NCBI GenBank assembly: GCA_945865645.1 | Contig: CAMBEI010000024.1 | Coordinates: forward strand, 1 to 33,585 | Reading direction: 5' to 3' | Source of the DNA: Chitinophaga pinensis | Lineage (GTDB): Bacteria > Bacteroidota > Bacteroidia > Chitinophagales > Chitinophagaceae | DNA: 33,585 nt | Shown: positions 9,150 through 17,368 of the stretch, piece after piece | How positions within the stretch are numbered: position 1 is the stretch's first letter | Layout of the letters: each line of letters starts with the position of its first letter | Translations under genes and position numbers: made by a program | The notes under the pieces: model-generated | The model's input: the letters and a program-made list of their open reading frames with translations, nothing else | Database searches by the model: none | Told to the model about the DNA's origin: nothing

Positions 9150-9181
9150 CAAATTTAAACTGAAACGAGGGATTAGCCAAA
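9150..9181 (-). promoter_or_regulatory. Bacteroidetes-type promoter of lpdA (-33 TTTG, -7 TAAATTTG)
   Basis: Read on the minus strand: TTTG at 9181-9178, a 20-base spacer, then TAAATTTG at 9157-9150. This matches the Bacteroidetes housekeeping promoter (TTTG / TANNTTTG with about 20 bases between) exactly. The predicted start near 9144 leaves a leader of about 48 bases before the lpdA ATG at 9096. It is the best-supported promoter in the window. Confidence 0.6.
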
Positions 9182-9263
9182 AGCTAATTTAAATACTTTT
9201 TTAATGTTTAATACTAACGCTTTTCTAATGTGCTTATCTTATTAAAATTGCGATTTTAATAGT

Positions 9264-9292
9264 TATGTGTTGATTTGAAGGAACAACACATA
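9264..9292 (-). terminator. stem-loop after the YihY/BrkB gene, candidate terminator
   Basis: A perfect 9-bp inverted repeat (TATGTGTTG / CAACACATA, 11-base loop) begins two bases after the stop codon of the minus-strand membrane-protein gene. There is no long T-tract following on the minus strand, so it may act as an mRNA 3'-end stabiliser rather than an intrinsic terminator. Confidence 0.4.
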
Positions 9293-9293
9293 T

Positions 9294-10268
9294 TTACATT
9301 TTCTTTTTTTCAATCAAAATCAATTTTTCTTCTGCATCACGTTTATCTGCAATTAATTTTAACGATTTTATACTCACATTTAATTCAAATCCAATAAGTA
9401 GTATAAGTGAATTGATAAATATTAATACCATTAAGACAATGATGCTGCCTATTGATCCGTACAAGGCGTTATACTTACCAAAAGCATCTACAAAATACGA
9501 GAAGCCAAGAGAAGCCATAATACACAAGAATGTGGCGAATATTGATCCCGGAGAAATTAGTTTCCACTTTTTTTTAACGGCAGGGGCATATTTGTAAATA
9601 AATGCAATAGAATAAAAAACTAAAGTGATAATAACTAACCAACGCACATAAGAAATTACATCTAGCCAAAATTCACTTCGCAAACCAAACAATTTTAATA
9701 CAGCCCCCTGTGTTATTAGTAATATCAAACAGCCAAGTACTAGGCCAAAAATTAATACCGTTAATCTAATAGCAATCCATCTATCTTGAAGTCCTTTTCT
9801 TTTTGTAAAGCCAATATAATTTTTATTAAAAGATCGCATTAATCCCATCATGGCATTGCTTGCAAAAAATAAAGTCAACAATAAACCCGATGATAACAAA
9901 CCGAATACGGGAGTACGAAAAAAAGTTTTTTCAATAAATGCTACAATAGTTCCATTATATCCTTCTGAAGGAATAATGTCTTTTATAATTAGAGAGATTT
10001 GTTTTAGAATTTCCCTTTTTTTAATAAAAGGTAAATTAGGGATAAGGGTAAATAAAAATAAAAACGATGGTGGGATGGCCATAATAAAATTATAGGCAAT
10101 GGCCGAGGCCCTCTCTGTTAAGCCAATAGTTTTTATTTGACGATAAAAAAAAAGAACCACATCATATAAGGGGACACCTTCAAAGCCTGGTAAATACCAC
10201 TGTTTGCTTTTACGTAAAATAAAAGCAGCAGGAGTTTTATTAATTATTAATCTTTCTAATTTAGTCAT
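9294..10268 (-). CDS. YihY/virulence factor BrkB family membrane protein
   Basis: 324 residues with about six membrane segments. Recognised by the family signature IGLTERASAIAYNFIMAIPPSFLFLFTLIPNL (shown in part: ERASAIAYNFIMAIPP), then LLSSGLLLTLFFASNAMMGLMRSFN, and the C-terminal ALYGSIGSIIVLMVLIFINSLI region. The family was once called ribonuclease BN by mistake; it is now regarded as an inner-membrane protein of uncertain transport function. It lies 93 bases after mltG in the same direction. The N-terminal 45 residues before the first helix are cytoplasmic and include IINKTPAAFILRKSKQWYLPG, common in Bacteroidota members. No sign of damage. Confidence 0.9.
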   Translation of the reverse strand: MTKLERLIINKTPAAFILRKSKQWYLPGFEGVPLYDVVLFFYRQIKTIGLTERASAIAYNFIMAIPPSFLFLFTLIPNLPFIKKREILKQISLIIKDIIPSEGYNGTIVAFIEKTFFRTPVFGLLSSGLLLTLFFASNAMMGLMRSFNKNYIGFTKRKGLQDRWIAIRLTVLIFGLVLGCLILLITQGAVLKLFGLRSEFWLDVISYVRWLVIITLVFYSIAFIYKYAPAVKKKWKLISPGSIFATFLCIMASLGFSYFVDAFGKYNALYGSIGSIIVLMVLIFINSLILLIGFELNVSIKSLKLIADKRDAEEKLILIEKKKM

Positions 10269-10361
10269 TAAGAATAAATATATTCTTGCAAGATAACCAA
10301 TTAGTATTGTAGGGGCTATGTCATTAAAATATTATTTAATAATAGAATTGGGGTTACTCCC

Positions 10362-11390
10362 TTAATTTTTTTTACGCTTATTTTTTATCAAATTATCCAA
10401 GGCTTGTTGGTATGCCTTTGCAAAAATTAAATGCTCGGAATAGCTTGATGAAAAGTTGGAGTATCCGTTAAAATCGGGCTTAGCTACAAAATAAATATAA
10501 TTAGTTTTAGGAGCATCTAATACAGCATCTATGCTTTTAATGGAAGGAGTACAAATGGGTCCTGGTGGTAGTCCTAGATTTTGATACGTATTAAAAGCTG
10601 ATTCATATACGAGGTGCTTATGCATAATTCTTGTCAGTCTAAAATCTTGCAGAGCAAATTTTACTGTAGGGTCGGCTTGTAGTTTCATCCCTGTAGCCAT
10701 ACGGTTTATGTACACACTTGCAATATTGCCTTTATCTTCTTGTTTATTGGTTTCTTCTTCTACAATACTCGCCATTATATAAACTTGATTTTTAGTAAGA
10801 TTAAGGGCTTTCGAACTTCCTATTCTTTTGGCATTCCAAAATCTTTCTTTTTCATCATACAGTTTGCTGATAATTTTTTCAGCCGAGCTGTTCCATAAAA
10901 TTTGGTAGCTGTTTGGGATTACAATACACATGATGGTGTTTTTATTAACACCATATTTTTGTAAAGTAATTTTATCATGTAATACGGCCATCACGGACGC
11001 TGAATCGCATTCAAAATTCTCAGCAATTTTTTGTGCTAGATCTTCTTTTATTCTTAATTTATTTATAACCAAATTTACTGGCGATTGATTGCCAGAACGT
11101 AACATTCGTAATAAACTAAATACACTAGTCCCATTTTTTATTAAATAACGCCCTGCTTTAACCTTATCAGAATAATTTAAATGCTTGGAAACCAAATTAA
11201 AAAAAAATGGATTTATTATAATTTTTTGATCCACCAGCGATTGTTTTATATCTATAAAAGTTGCCCCCGTTTTTATATAAAAATATTTGTTTTGGAGAGA
11301 CCTAACGGTTGGGCCAAAAACTTGCCAGCAGGAATATCCTCCTGCTACAAATAAAATTACAAATAGGTTAAAAATTATTTTCTTCTTCAT
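10362..11390 (-). CDS. mltG: endolytic peptidoglycan transglycosylase MltG
   Basis: Inner-membrane lytic transglycosylase that cuts nascent glycan strands and helps set their length. A single N-terminal membrane anchor (residues ~5-25) is followed by a LysM-like/YceG domain (KTGATFIDIKQSLVDQKII, 41-59; KAGRYLIKNGTSVFSLL). The catalytic core has MASIVEEETN with the likely catalytic Glu211, then QADPTVKFAL, YNTYQNLGLPPGPI-type segment (AFNTYQNLGLPPGPICTPS) and FVAKPDFNGYSNFSSSYSEH. Length (342) is normal. It is separated from secG by a strong terminator, so it starts a new transcription unit, possibly with the yihY-family gene behind it. Confidence 0.95.
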   Translation of the reverse strand: MKKKIIFNLFVILFVAGGYSCWQVFGPTVRSLQNKYFYIKTGATFIDIKQSLVDQKIIINPFFFNLVSKHLNYSDKVKAGRYLIKNGTSVFSLLRMLRSGNQSPVNLVINKLRIKEDLAQKIAENFECDSASVMAVLHDKITLQKYGVNKNTIMCIVIPNSYQILWNSSAEKIISKLYDEKERFWNAKRIGSSKALNLTKNQVYIMASIVEEETNKQEDKGNIASVYINRMATGMKLQADPTVKFALQDFRLTRIMHKHLVYESAFNTYQNLGLPPGPICTPSIKSIDAVLDAPKTNYIYFVAKPDFNGYSNFSSSYSEHLIFAKAYQQALDNLIKNKRKKN

Positions 11391-11408
11391 AGAACACCAA
11401 GTAAATTT

Positions 11409-11439
11409 AAAAACCCCGTCGGATAATGACGGGGTTTTT
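11409..11439 (-). terminator. strong intrinsic terminator after secG
   Basis: A perfect 12-bp stem AAAAACCCCGTC / GACGGGGTTTTT with a seven-base loop. On the minus strand it lies 19 bases past the secG stop and ends in TTTTT, so it closes the miaB-to-secG gene string. The A/T arms make it potentially bidirectional. Confidence 0.85.
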
Positions 11440-11457
11440 AATTATTTTTAAATAATA

Positions 11458-11805
11458 TTATTTTCCTTGATTAGTATCCATTAATTCTGGAGTGGCTGTA
11501 TTAACAGGCACGGCAGGCGGTGCTGTTTTTGTAGAAACACCCTCCATTAAACCTTTATTAGGAGCCGAGGCAGATCCGTCTTTTGGAATAAAGGCAGGAG
11601 AAAATACACAAAGGATGCCAACTATAGCTGCAAATATCCAAGTGCCTTTTTCTAACACATCGGTGGTTTGTTTAACACCCATAATTTGGTTGCCAAATCC
11701 CCCAAAGCTGCTGGATAATCCACCACCTTTTGGATTTTGAATTAATACAATCATACCTAATATCACAGAGGCAATTATCACTAAAATTCCAAATAAAACT
11801 AACAT
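11458..11805 (-). CDS. secG: preprotein translocase subunit SecG
   Basis: Small inner-membrane subunit of the SecYEG channel. Two hydrophobic helices (residues 2-22 and ~55-73) flank the conserved cytoplasmic loop LIQNPKGGGLSSSFGGFGNQIMG, here visible as NPKGGGLSSSFGG. The second helix is preceded by LEKGTWIFA. The C-terminal 40 residues are a low-complexity tail rich in Ala, Pro and Thr, as in other Bacteroidota. The start ATG is one base past the stop of the preceding TPR-like gene, which suggests coupled translation. Confidence 0.95.
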   Translation of the reverse strand: MLVLFGILVIIASVILGMIVLIQNPKGGGLSSSFGGFGNQIMGVKQTTDVLEKGTWIFAAIVGILCVFSPAFIPKDGSASAPNKGLMEGVSTKTAPPAVPVNTATPELMDTNQGK

Positions 11806-11806
11806 A

Positions 11807-12589
11807 TTATATTTCTTTTAAGTTATCTATTTTGGCTACAAAGTAAGCACTTTTGGTAGGATTAAGCAAACTTAATTTTTGGTACACTTCAGTGGCTTTA
11901 TTTAGCTTGTTCTGTTTAATAAATATTTCGGCCATGGATTCGGTTAAAATCTCGGCATCCTCATTACTAATTTCTGCTAGGCTTTGTATATCGGCTACCT
12001 TAGTCTCGGTTATTTGAAGGTCAATTTCGGCATGCACTTTCTTCATCGTTTTTAACCAATCGGTAAAACTCTTAAGTTGTTTGCCTAGTTTGTCTCCCGA
12101 TTGTACCTCTGCGGGTAATTTAATTCCTTGCGAAGCAAAATAGTCAACTACATGCATGGGTTCAAAAAGTAAAGCTTCATCCAGATTCACTTTTTCAACC
12201 GGCATTTTTAATTCAATTTTCATAGGCTCAATTTCTTGCTCCATATCTCCCTTTGCCTCCGTATCATTAATAAATTCTTCTGTTGAATCTAAAGTAGTAG
12301 TAGTAGCAGTGTGTTGGGGAGCTTCATTATTATTTTTTAATTTGCTAGCAACATGATTAATCTGTTGTAGTTTAAAATTAAGCCAATGGGCATTATTGAA
12401 TAGGATATTTGTTTTTACTGTCTGCTTTTTAAATGCCTCCGAATCTTCTTTTATATTTTGTAAAAGAAAAAATTGTGCTGGCGAAAAATAGGGGTGCTTA
12501 GCAGTAAGTTCCTTCAAAAATTGAGTATGCTGCAGGTTAGATAAATTTCCAGTAAAAAGAGAATCAAAAATAATTTCTTTATTGTGCAT
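11807..12589 (-). CDS. conserved Bacteroidota protein between lptE and secG, weak TPR-like C-terminus
   Basis: 260 residues, no signal or membrane segment. The N-terminal part (FLKELTAKHPYFSPAQFFLL) is a helical region recurring in Bacteroidota homologues next to secG. The middle (~85-150) is acidic and low in order. The C-terminus (ILTESMAEIFIKQNKLNKAT, then VYQKLSLLNPTKSAYFVAKI) looks like one or two TPR-like helix pairs. Function is unknown; its fixed position between LPS-transport and secretion genes suggests a cytoplasmic accessory role, which is inference only. A TAGATTTG octamer sits four bases upstream of the ATG. The gene runs into secG with one spacer base. Confidence 0.72.
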   Translation of the reverse strand: MHNKEIIFDSLFTGNLSNLQHTQFLKELTAKHPYFSPAQFFLLQNIKEDSEAFKKQTVKTNILFNNAHWLNFKLQQINHVASKLKNNNEAPQHTATTTTLDSTEEFINDTEAKGDMEQEIEPMKIELKMPVEKVNLDEALLFEPMHVVDYFASQGIKLPAEVQSGDKLGKQLKSFTDWLKTMKKVHAEIDLQITETKVADIQSLAEISNEDAEILTESMAEIFIKQNKLNKATEVYQKLSLLNPTKSAYFVAKIDNLKEI

Positions 12590-12593
12590 AGTG

Positions 12594-12601
12594 CAAATCT
12601 A
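12594..12601 (-). promoter_or_regulatory. candidate -7 element directly before the TPR-like gene
   Basis: TAGATTTG on the minus strand ends four bases before the ATG at 12589. If used, transcription would start at or next to the start codon, making an internal, leaderless start within the operon. No -33 element seen. Confidence 0.3.
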
Positions 12602-12609
12602 TAGCGGCT

Positions 12610-13182
12610 TTACCAGTTAGAAAAAATTTTATTAAAAATAGCATCAGTCAAATTCTTTATAATCTCATCTCCCTTCTGATTTTCAACCTGCGATAAACTC
12701 AGATTAGCATCAAAATCAACGCTGTAAGTTACATCAGATTCAATATTTTTTTTCTCTTCAAGTGTATTTTTTAATAAAAGATGAAAGGTAACTGTTAATC
12801 GATTTAGAGTTGTGTTATTGGCACTAATACCGGTTGTACTCGTGTAATAGCTTGAAACAAAGCCGTTAATATCATAATGAGCCTCATCACTATTTGTTTG
12901 CTGTAGCCTAGTGGTGCTAATAATTTTTTGTTTTAATTTTTCTGTTAACTGCGGACTTAATGCTGGATTTTTGTACTCCGCTTTGTTTTCGAAATAATTA
13001 ACCCTAAAGGTTTTAACTTCCGCAGGCAGACTAACATCTTTAAATCCATACTTGCAAGTGGCAAAGTTAAATAAGGCAAAAAGCAATATGTAAATTGGCA
13101 ATAGCAGGGCTTTTTTAACAGTATTTCGTTTTTTTTCAACTATTAACTGCCATTTGATAGGTGCTTTATTCTTCAATATCAT
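12610..13182 (-). CDS. lptE: LptE family LPS-assembly lipoprotein
   Basis: Outer-membrane partner of LptD that inserts lipopolysaccharide. 190 residues. A basic N-terminus and hydrophobic segment (residues ~24-40, KKALLLPIYILLFALFNFA) end at TCKYGFKDVSLP; Cys43 is the likely lipidated residue although the lipobox is not canonical. The signature of the Bacteroidota family follows: YGFKDVSLPAEVKTFRVNYF, then LTEKLKQKIISTTRLQ and a beta-rich segment ending IKNLTDAIFNKIFSNW. Its start overlaps the end of the sigma-54 activator gene by 17 bases, so an inner start is possible (the first ~15 residues are not needed for export). Confidence 0.87.
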   Translation of the reverse strand: MILKNKAPIKWQLIVEKKRNTVKKALLLPIYILLFALFNFATCKYGFKDVSLPAEVKTFRVNYFENKAEYKNPALSPQLTEKLKQKIISTTRLQQTNSDEAHYDINGFVSSYYTSTTGISANNTTLNRLTVTFHLLLKNTLEEKKNIESDVTYSVDFDANLSLSQVENQKGDEIIKNLTDAIFNKIFSNW

Positions 13183-14389
13183 ACTCTTTTAATTTACGGT
13201 ATAATGTACGTTCACTAATGCCTAAATCTAGCGAAGCATCTTTGCGTTTTCCTTTATGTTTCTTTAGTGCTTTTATTATCAGTTCTTTTTCTTTGTCAAC
13301 AATACTTAATGACTCTTCTATATCCTCATGCTGGTTAATGGCATCTGTATTGTGTTGTATAAAAACTGGCTTTGGCGAAGAATTATTAGTGTTGTTATTA
13401 TTTAACTCTGTAAAGGGTTGATCGGTAAAAACCGCAGCATGTTTTGCCATTGCGGGATTTTGTAAAAGATCAAAAAACATTTTCTTTAGCTCGTTTACAT
13501 CTTTTTTCATGTCGAAAAAAAGTTTGTAAAGTATTTCTCTTTCATTAGCAAATTCGGAGTGGCTAACAGCACCTGTGCCACCAGCCAAAATGGGTAATCT
13601 TGAATAATTATGCTCGGGTAAAAATCCCTTCATGGTATTTGCGTTAATGTTTTTTTCTTGACTAAGTACCGAAATTTGTTCTGCAATATTCTTCAACTCA
13701 CGGACATTACCTGGCCATGGATAATTAATTAACACATCTTTTGCTCCTTCATCCAATTGAACCGGTGTGCCTTTATATCGATCAGAAAAATCTGTAACAA
13801 ATTTTCGGAACAATAAATAAATATCTTCTTTTCTCTCTCTTAATGCCGGAACTCTTATGGGTACTGTATTTAAGCGATAATATAAATCTTCTCTAAACTT
13901 GTTGGTTTGGGTATATTCTATTAGCTCTTTATTAGTAGCTGCAATAACCCTTACATCAGTTTTTTGCACTTTACTACTACCCACACGAATGTATTCGCCC
14001 GCTTCAAGCACACGCAATAAACGCGCTTGCGTGCCCAGTGGTAATTCACCAATTTCGTCTAAAAAAATAGTGCCGCTGTTTACTGTTTCAAAATAGCCTT
14101 TGCGACTATCAACTGCACCGGTAAAAGATCCTTTTTCATGTCCAAATAATTCTGAATCTATAGTGCCCTCTGGAATAGCACCACAATTTACAGCTATAAA
14201 TGGGTTATGTTTTCTGACACTTAGTGAGTGAATTATTTGTGAAAAAACTTCTTTCCCTACACCACTCTCGCCATTAATAAGCACACTTAAATCAGTATTG
14301 GCCACCTGTGCAGCAATATGTAAAGCATGATTTAAGCCCGGCGAATTGCCAATAATACCAAAACGATTTTTTATTGATTGTAATTCCAT
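13166..14389 (-). CDS. sigma-54-dependent transcriptional activator (AAA+ / Fis HTH, no N-terminal sensor domain)
   Basis: Enhancer-binding protein that hydrolyses ATP to open sigma-54 promoters. 407 residues beginning directly with the AAA+ module: Walker A GESGVGKE (40-47), the sigma-54 contact loop as GSFTGA (87-92), Walker B GTIFLDE (106-112), arginine-finger region FREDLYYRLNTVPI and WPGNVRELKN. After a linker rich in Asn/Ser (~300-370) there is a Fis-type helix-turn-helix (KHKGKRKDASLDLGISERTL) at the C-terminus. No receiver, GAF or PAS domain precedes the AAA+ part, so activity may be set by its level or by partner proteins. It lies between miaB and lptE; its end overlaps lptE. Confidence 0.93.
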   Translation of the reverse strand: MELQSIKNRFGIIGNSPGLNHALHIAAQVANTDLSVLINGESGVGKEVFSQIIHSLSVRKHNPFIAVNCGAIPEGTIDSELFGHEKGSFTGAVDSRKGYFETVNSGTIFLDEIGELPLGTQARLLRVLEAGEYIRVGSSKVQKTDVRVIAATNKELIEYTQTNKFREDLYYRLNTVPIRVPALRERKEDIYLLFRKFVTDFSDRYKGTPVQLDEGAKDVLINYPWPGNVRELKNIAEQISVLSQEKNINANTMKGFLPEHNYSRLPILAGGTGAVSHSEFANEREILYKLFFDMKKDVNELKKMFFDLLQNPAMAKHAAVFTDQPFTELNNNNTNNSSPKPVFIQHNTDAINQHEDIEESLSIVDKEKELIIKALKKHKGKRKDASLDLGISERTLYRKLKEYDIEE

Positions 14390-14484
14390 ATTTTAAACTG
14401 CTTCTGCCCCTAGTTAGGGAAATTTAATTATTATTATCTTAAATATTATACAATTCGTTTTATTAATAAAAAAATGTACTCGTA

Positions 14485-15923
14485 TTAGTATCTGGAGATA
14501 ACTTTACCTATCAAAGTACCCGCGGTGCAATTTTCTATTTTTAAAAAAACATATTCTCCAATCTGCATATTCTCCTTTGGAAAAACTACTACTTTATTCT
14601 GGTCTGTTCTGCCATATAATTCGTGCTCGCTTTTTTTTGATCTGCCTTCTATTAAAACTTTACGTGTTTTACCTAGCTCCTTTTGCATGGCTTGTAATGA
14701 GTGTCCGCGATAAAGATCAACCATTTCCTGTAATCTTTTTTTCTTTACATCTATTGGCACATCATCTTTAAAACGTCTGGCAGCAAGTGTTCCAGGTCTT
14801 TCACTGTAAAAATACATATACGCCAAATCGTATTTGCAATATTCCATTAAACTCAACGATAGTTGTTGATCCTCCTCTGTTTCGGTACAAAAACCAGTAA
14901 TCATATCGGTTGATAAACCACAATCGGGAATGAGTTCGCGAATGCGGTTTACTTTAGCAATATACCATTCGCGACTGTAAGTACGATTCATCATCTGCAA
15001 TACACGGGTGCTACCACTTTGTACAGGCAGATGAATATAGTTGCAGATATTTTCGTATTTAACAATGGTATGCAATACTTCGTCTGTTATATCTTTTGGA
15101 TGTGAAGTGGAAAAACGAACCCGCAAGAGGGGAGATATTTGAGCTACTTTTTCTAATAGCAAAGCAAAGGTTACGGCGCCCTCAGTTGCATCTCCTGCTG
15201 AGTGCGTGGAGGGTTGTTGGTAATAACTATCAACATTTTGTCCTAGCAAAGTTACTTCCCTATATCCATCCTCAAACAAGGATTTACATTCTTTAATTAT
15301 AGATAACGAATCACGACTTCTTTCTCGGCCTCTAGTAAAAGGAACCACGCAAAAAGAGCACATATTATTACAGCCACGCATAATGCTTACAAAAGCGGTA
15401 ACACCATTGCTATTTAAACGAATAGGCGAAATGTCGGCGTAGGTTTCATCTCGATCTAATAATACATTTACAGATTTTTGGCCCGTTTCGGCCTCTTCAA
15501 TTAATCCTGGCAAACTGCGGTAGGCATCAGGGCCTACTACCATATCTACCAGTTTTTCTTCCTCAATAAATTTAGCTTTTAAGCGCTCGGCCATACAACC
15601 TAATACGCCAACTAGTATGCCCGGCTTTTCTTTTTTTAAACTTCTAAATTCTGTCAAGCGTTTTCTTACCGTAACCTCTGCTTTTTCACGTATTGAACAG
15701 GTGTTTATAAGAATGAGATCAGCTTCTTTATAATTATACGTTGCGCCAAACCATTTTCAAGTAAAATAGAAGCCACCACTTCACTATCGGCAAAATTCAT
15801 AGCACAACCATAACTTTCTATATAAAAATGCTTTTTAAACAGGGTAGTGTCACCAATAAATGGTGCAAACGCCTCTCCTTGTCTTTCTTCGTCATGTTCT
15901 TTATTTGTAGTTAGGTTTAACAT
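14485..15923 (-). pseudogene. miaB: miaB, tRNA-2-methylthio-N6-dimethylallyladenosine synthase, interrupted by a one-base frameshift
   Basis: Radical-SAM methylthiotransferase acting on A37 of tRNA. Two adjacent frames together give the complete protein. The 5' part (ATG 15923; 72 residues) has YIESYGCAMNFADSE and runs to ENGLAQ, then goes out of frame and stops at 15705. The other frame continues directly with [20 protein letters not shown], then VLGCMAERL, the radical-[11 protein letters not shown], and a C-terminal TRAM domain. All three N-terminal cluster cysteines and the CxxxCxxC motif survive. Restoring one A near 15741-15742 (GCGCAACG to GCGCAAACG) joins the frames. Everything else is intact, so this is either a sequencing/assembly error in a short A-run or a very recent mutation. 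A TATCTTTG element lies 22 bases upstream. Confidence 0.9.
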
Positions 15924-15945
15924 CAAGCGTTCCTTTTTTATATAC

Positions 15946-15953
15946 CAAAGATA
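15946..15953 (-). promoter_or_regulatory. candidate -7 element of miaB
   Basis: TATCTTTG on the minus strand matches the TANNTTTG consensus, 22 bases before the miaB ATG at 15923. No -33 TTTG at the expected spacing, so support is partial. Confidence 0.4.
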
Positions 15954-16055
15954 GACAAAAGAAGGCAGATTGTGACAGGATGGCAGTAATTATGTTATTT
16001 AATAACCAAATTTATCTAAAAATAGAGTATTATACAGATTATGTTTTTAATAGAC

Positions 16056-16063
16056 TAAATTTG
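16056..16063 (+). promoter_or_regulatory. candidate -7 element upstream of the histidine-phosphatase-like gene
   Basis: TAAATTTG fits the Bacteroidetes -7 consensus and lies 74 bases before the ATG at 16138. No good -33 element is present; weak evidence. Confidence 0.3.
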
Positions 16064-16137
16064 TACTCCTGTCATCTTTCATTTCCTTCTTTCTATGGCT
16101 TAAGGATTTATTAAGAACTAAATGCAGCCATTTTGTT

Positions 16138-16599
16138 ATGACTAATAATTTGTATATCCTGCGGCATGGTAAAATGCTGATTGAGAATAAAAATAAGGCT
16201 GATTACCTGCACTTGTCTAAAGAAGGGATAGATTTTGGATTGGTTCTCAATAACTTTTTTAAAGACATTTATTTTGATCATATTCTTTATCAATCTATCG
16301 ATTTAAAAACATCTGATCCGTATAACCGTTGCCGGGAAACTATACGTGGAACAAAAGGGGTAAAAACAGAATTCGATAAAACACAGTTAAGCAAAATATT
16401 TACTGATATTAATAAAGTTGAAAATGGCAGACAAAATATATTATTATGCTTCAGAACAGAAGCATTTAATGTAATTAGTAATATTGTGGGTAGCTATTCC
16501 GATGAACATTTTAATAAAGATTATAATCGCATTTTTCATTTTCATTTTAGCGACAATAATTATATTTTTGATAGAAAAATAAATTTAGATGATAAATAA
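16138..16599 (+). CDS. degenerate histidine phosphatase (phosphoglycerate mutase-like) family protein
   Basis: 153 residues. The N-terminus NNLYILRHGKM carries the RHG motif (Arg9-His10-Gly11) that forms the phosphohistidine in this superfamily, followed by HLSKEGIDFG (the usual LTxxG) and a DHILYQS/NRCRETIRGT segment corresponding to the ySS...R..qTA motif with an insertion. Where family members have the second catalytic histidine (VxHGG), this protein has ILLCFRTEAFN, with Arg106 in that place. It is therefore either inactive as a phosphatase, a binding protein, or uses another residue. No signal peptide. It stands alone and is followed by a hairpin with a seven-T tail. The body is rich in Asn, Asp and Lys. 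Confidence 0.6.
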   Translation: MTNNLYILRHGKMLIENKNKADYLHLSKEGIDFGLVLNNFFKDIYFDHILYQSIDLKTSDPYNRCRETIRGTKGVKTEFDKTQLSKIFTDINKVENGRQNILLCFRTEAFNVISNIVGSYSDEHFNKDYNRIFHFHFSDNNYIFDRKINLDDK

Positions 16600-16614
16600 T
16601 CAATTTATGCTTGT

Positions 16615-16645
16615 CTAAAAATATACGTAATTATCGTATTTTTTT
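16615..16645 (+). terminator. intrinsic terminator candidate after the histidine-phosphatase-like gene
   Basis: ATACG, loop TAATTAT, CGTAT, then a run of T to 16645. The stem is only 5 bp but is preceded by A-rich sequence that can pair with the T-tract. It lies 23 bases after the stop codon. Confidence 0.45.
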
Positions 16646-16728
16646 GAGTTACATTTTAATAAGAAAGTAAAAAAACGGACAAAGATGAGTTGCTAAAAAA
16701 ATAAAGAAAAACAATACGACGAACTAAC

Positions 16729-17241
16729 TCATTTTTGTTTAAAGCTAATATGCTTTGCTAGCCAACTATCTTTAACAGGAATAATCCATTTTTCAATTAA
16801 TTCTTTTTTTGATAATATCGTATTATTGAAATATAAGCTTTCGGCATGAATGAAATTATTTTCTACCGCATATTCTACTTGGTTAAGAGGTAATACTTGT
16901 ATTTTGTCTTTTACTATAAAAGCTAAATTTTGTCTGTCGAGTAATTGTACTTTAAATTTTTCTTCAATTAATTTAATTAGATGAACTGAACTATCAGTAC
17001 TGCATCCGCCTACACTGGTTGCTGTTTCATCTGCTATTAAAATAATAAATTGGCCAAAAAATAAATTAGCGAATCCTTTTACATCATCCCCGTGGCTTTT
17101 CCAATTGGCAACAAAATTTGCCAGCATATCTTCCATTTCCAATGCTTCGTTTATTAAAAATAAACGACTGCTTTGATAAATCCAAACCCGGGAATTATCG
17201 TTAAAATTATCGGGAAGATATTCTGTAAAATTAGTGTTCAT
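16729..17241 (-). CDS. small conserved Bacteroidota protein (often mislabelled 'ABC transporter ATPase')
   Basis: 170 residues, soluble. The pattern SRVWIYQSSRLF (18-29), FVANWKSHGDDVKGF, LFFGQFIILIADE, GGCSTDSSVHLIKLIEEKF and VQLLDRQNLAF matches a small Bacteroidota family whose database name is commonly 'ABC transporter ATPase'. No Walker A, signature or Walker B motif is present, so the name is not supported. Function unknown. The single Cys in GGCSTD is in the most conserved stretch. It lies downstream of the CCG-domain Fe-S protein gene in the same orientation (about 130 bases apart), an arrangement I believe recurs in related genomes. Confidence 0.75.
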   Translation of the reverse strand: MNTNFTEYLPDNFNDNSRVWIYQSSRLFLINEALEMEDMLANFVANWKSHGDDVKGFANLFFGQFIILIADETATSVGGCSTDSSVHLIKLIEEKFKVQLLDRQNLAFIVKDKIQVLPLNQVEYAVENNFIHAESLYFNNTILSKKELIEKWIIPVKDSWLAKHISFKQK

Positions 17242-17368
17242 ATTTATTTAATTGAAAGTTGTTGGATGGTAAAAGCCATTATTTGTGTTTCACGAATTAT
17301 TATTTAGTAGTTTAATAAGTTTAGTTCACTAACTGATAACTGCTTCTTATAGCTATCAATACCCCTCA

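Noticed and set aside
14485..15657. Treating the two miaB frames as two separate genes
   Set aside because: The frames join into one family-length protein with continuous homology; the apparent ATG at 15657 is internal.
16111..16293. A 60-codon minus-strand frame opposite the histidine-phosphatase-like gene
   Set aside because: The plus-strand frame has a recognisable RHG motif and longer coding potential; the minus frame is a shadow.
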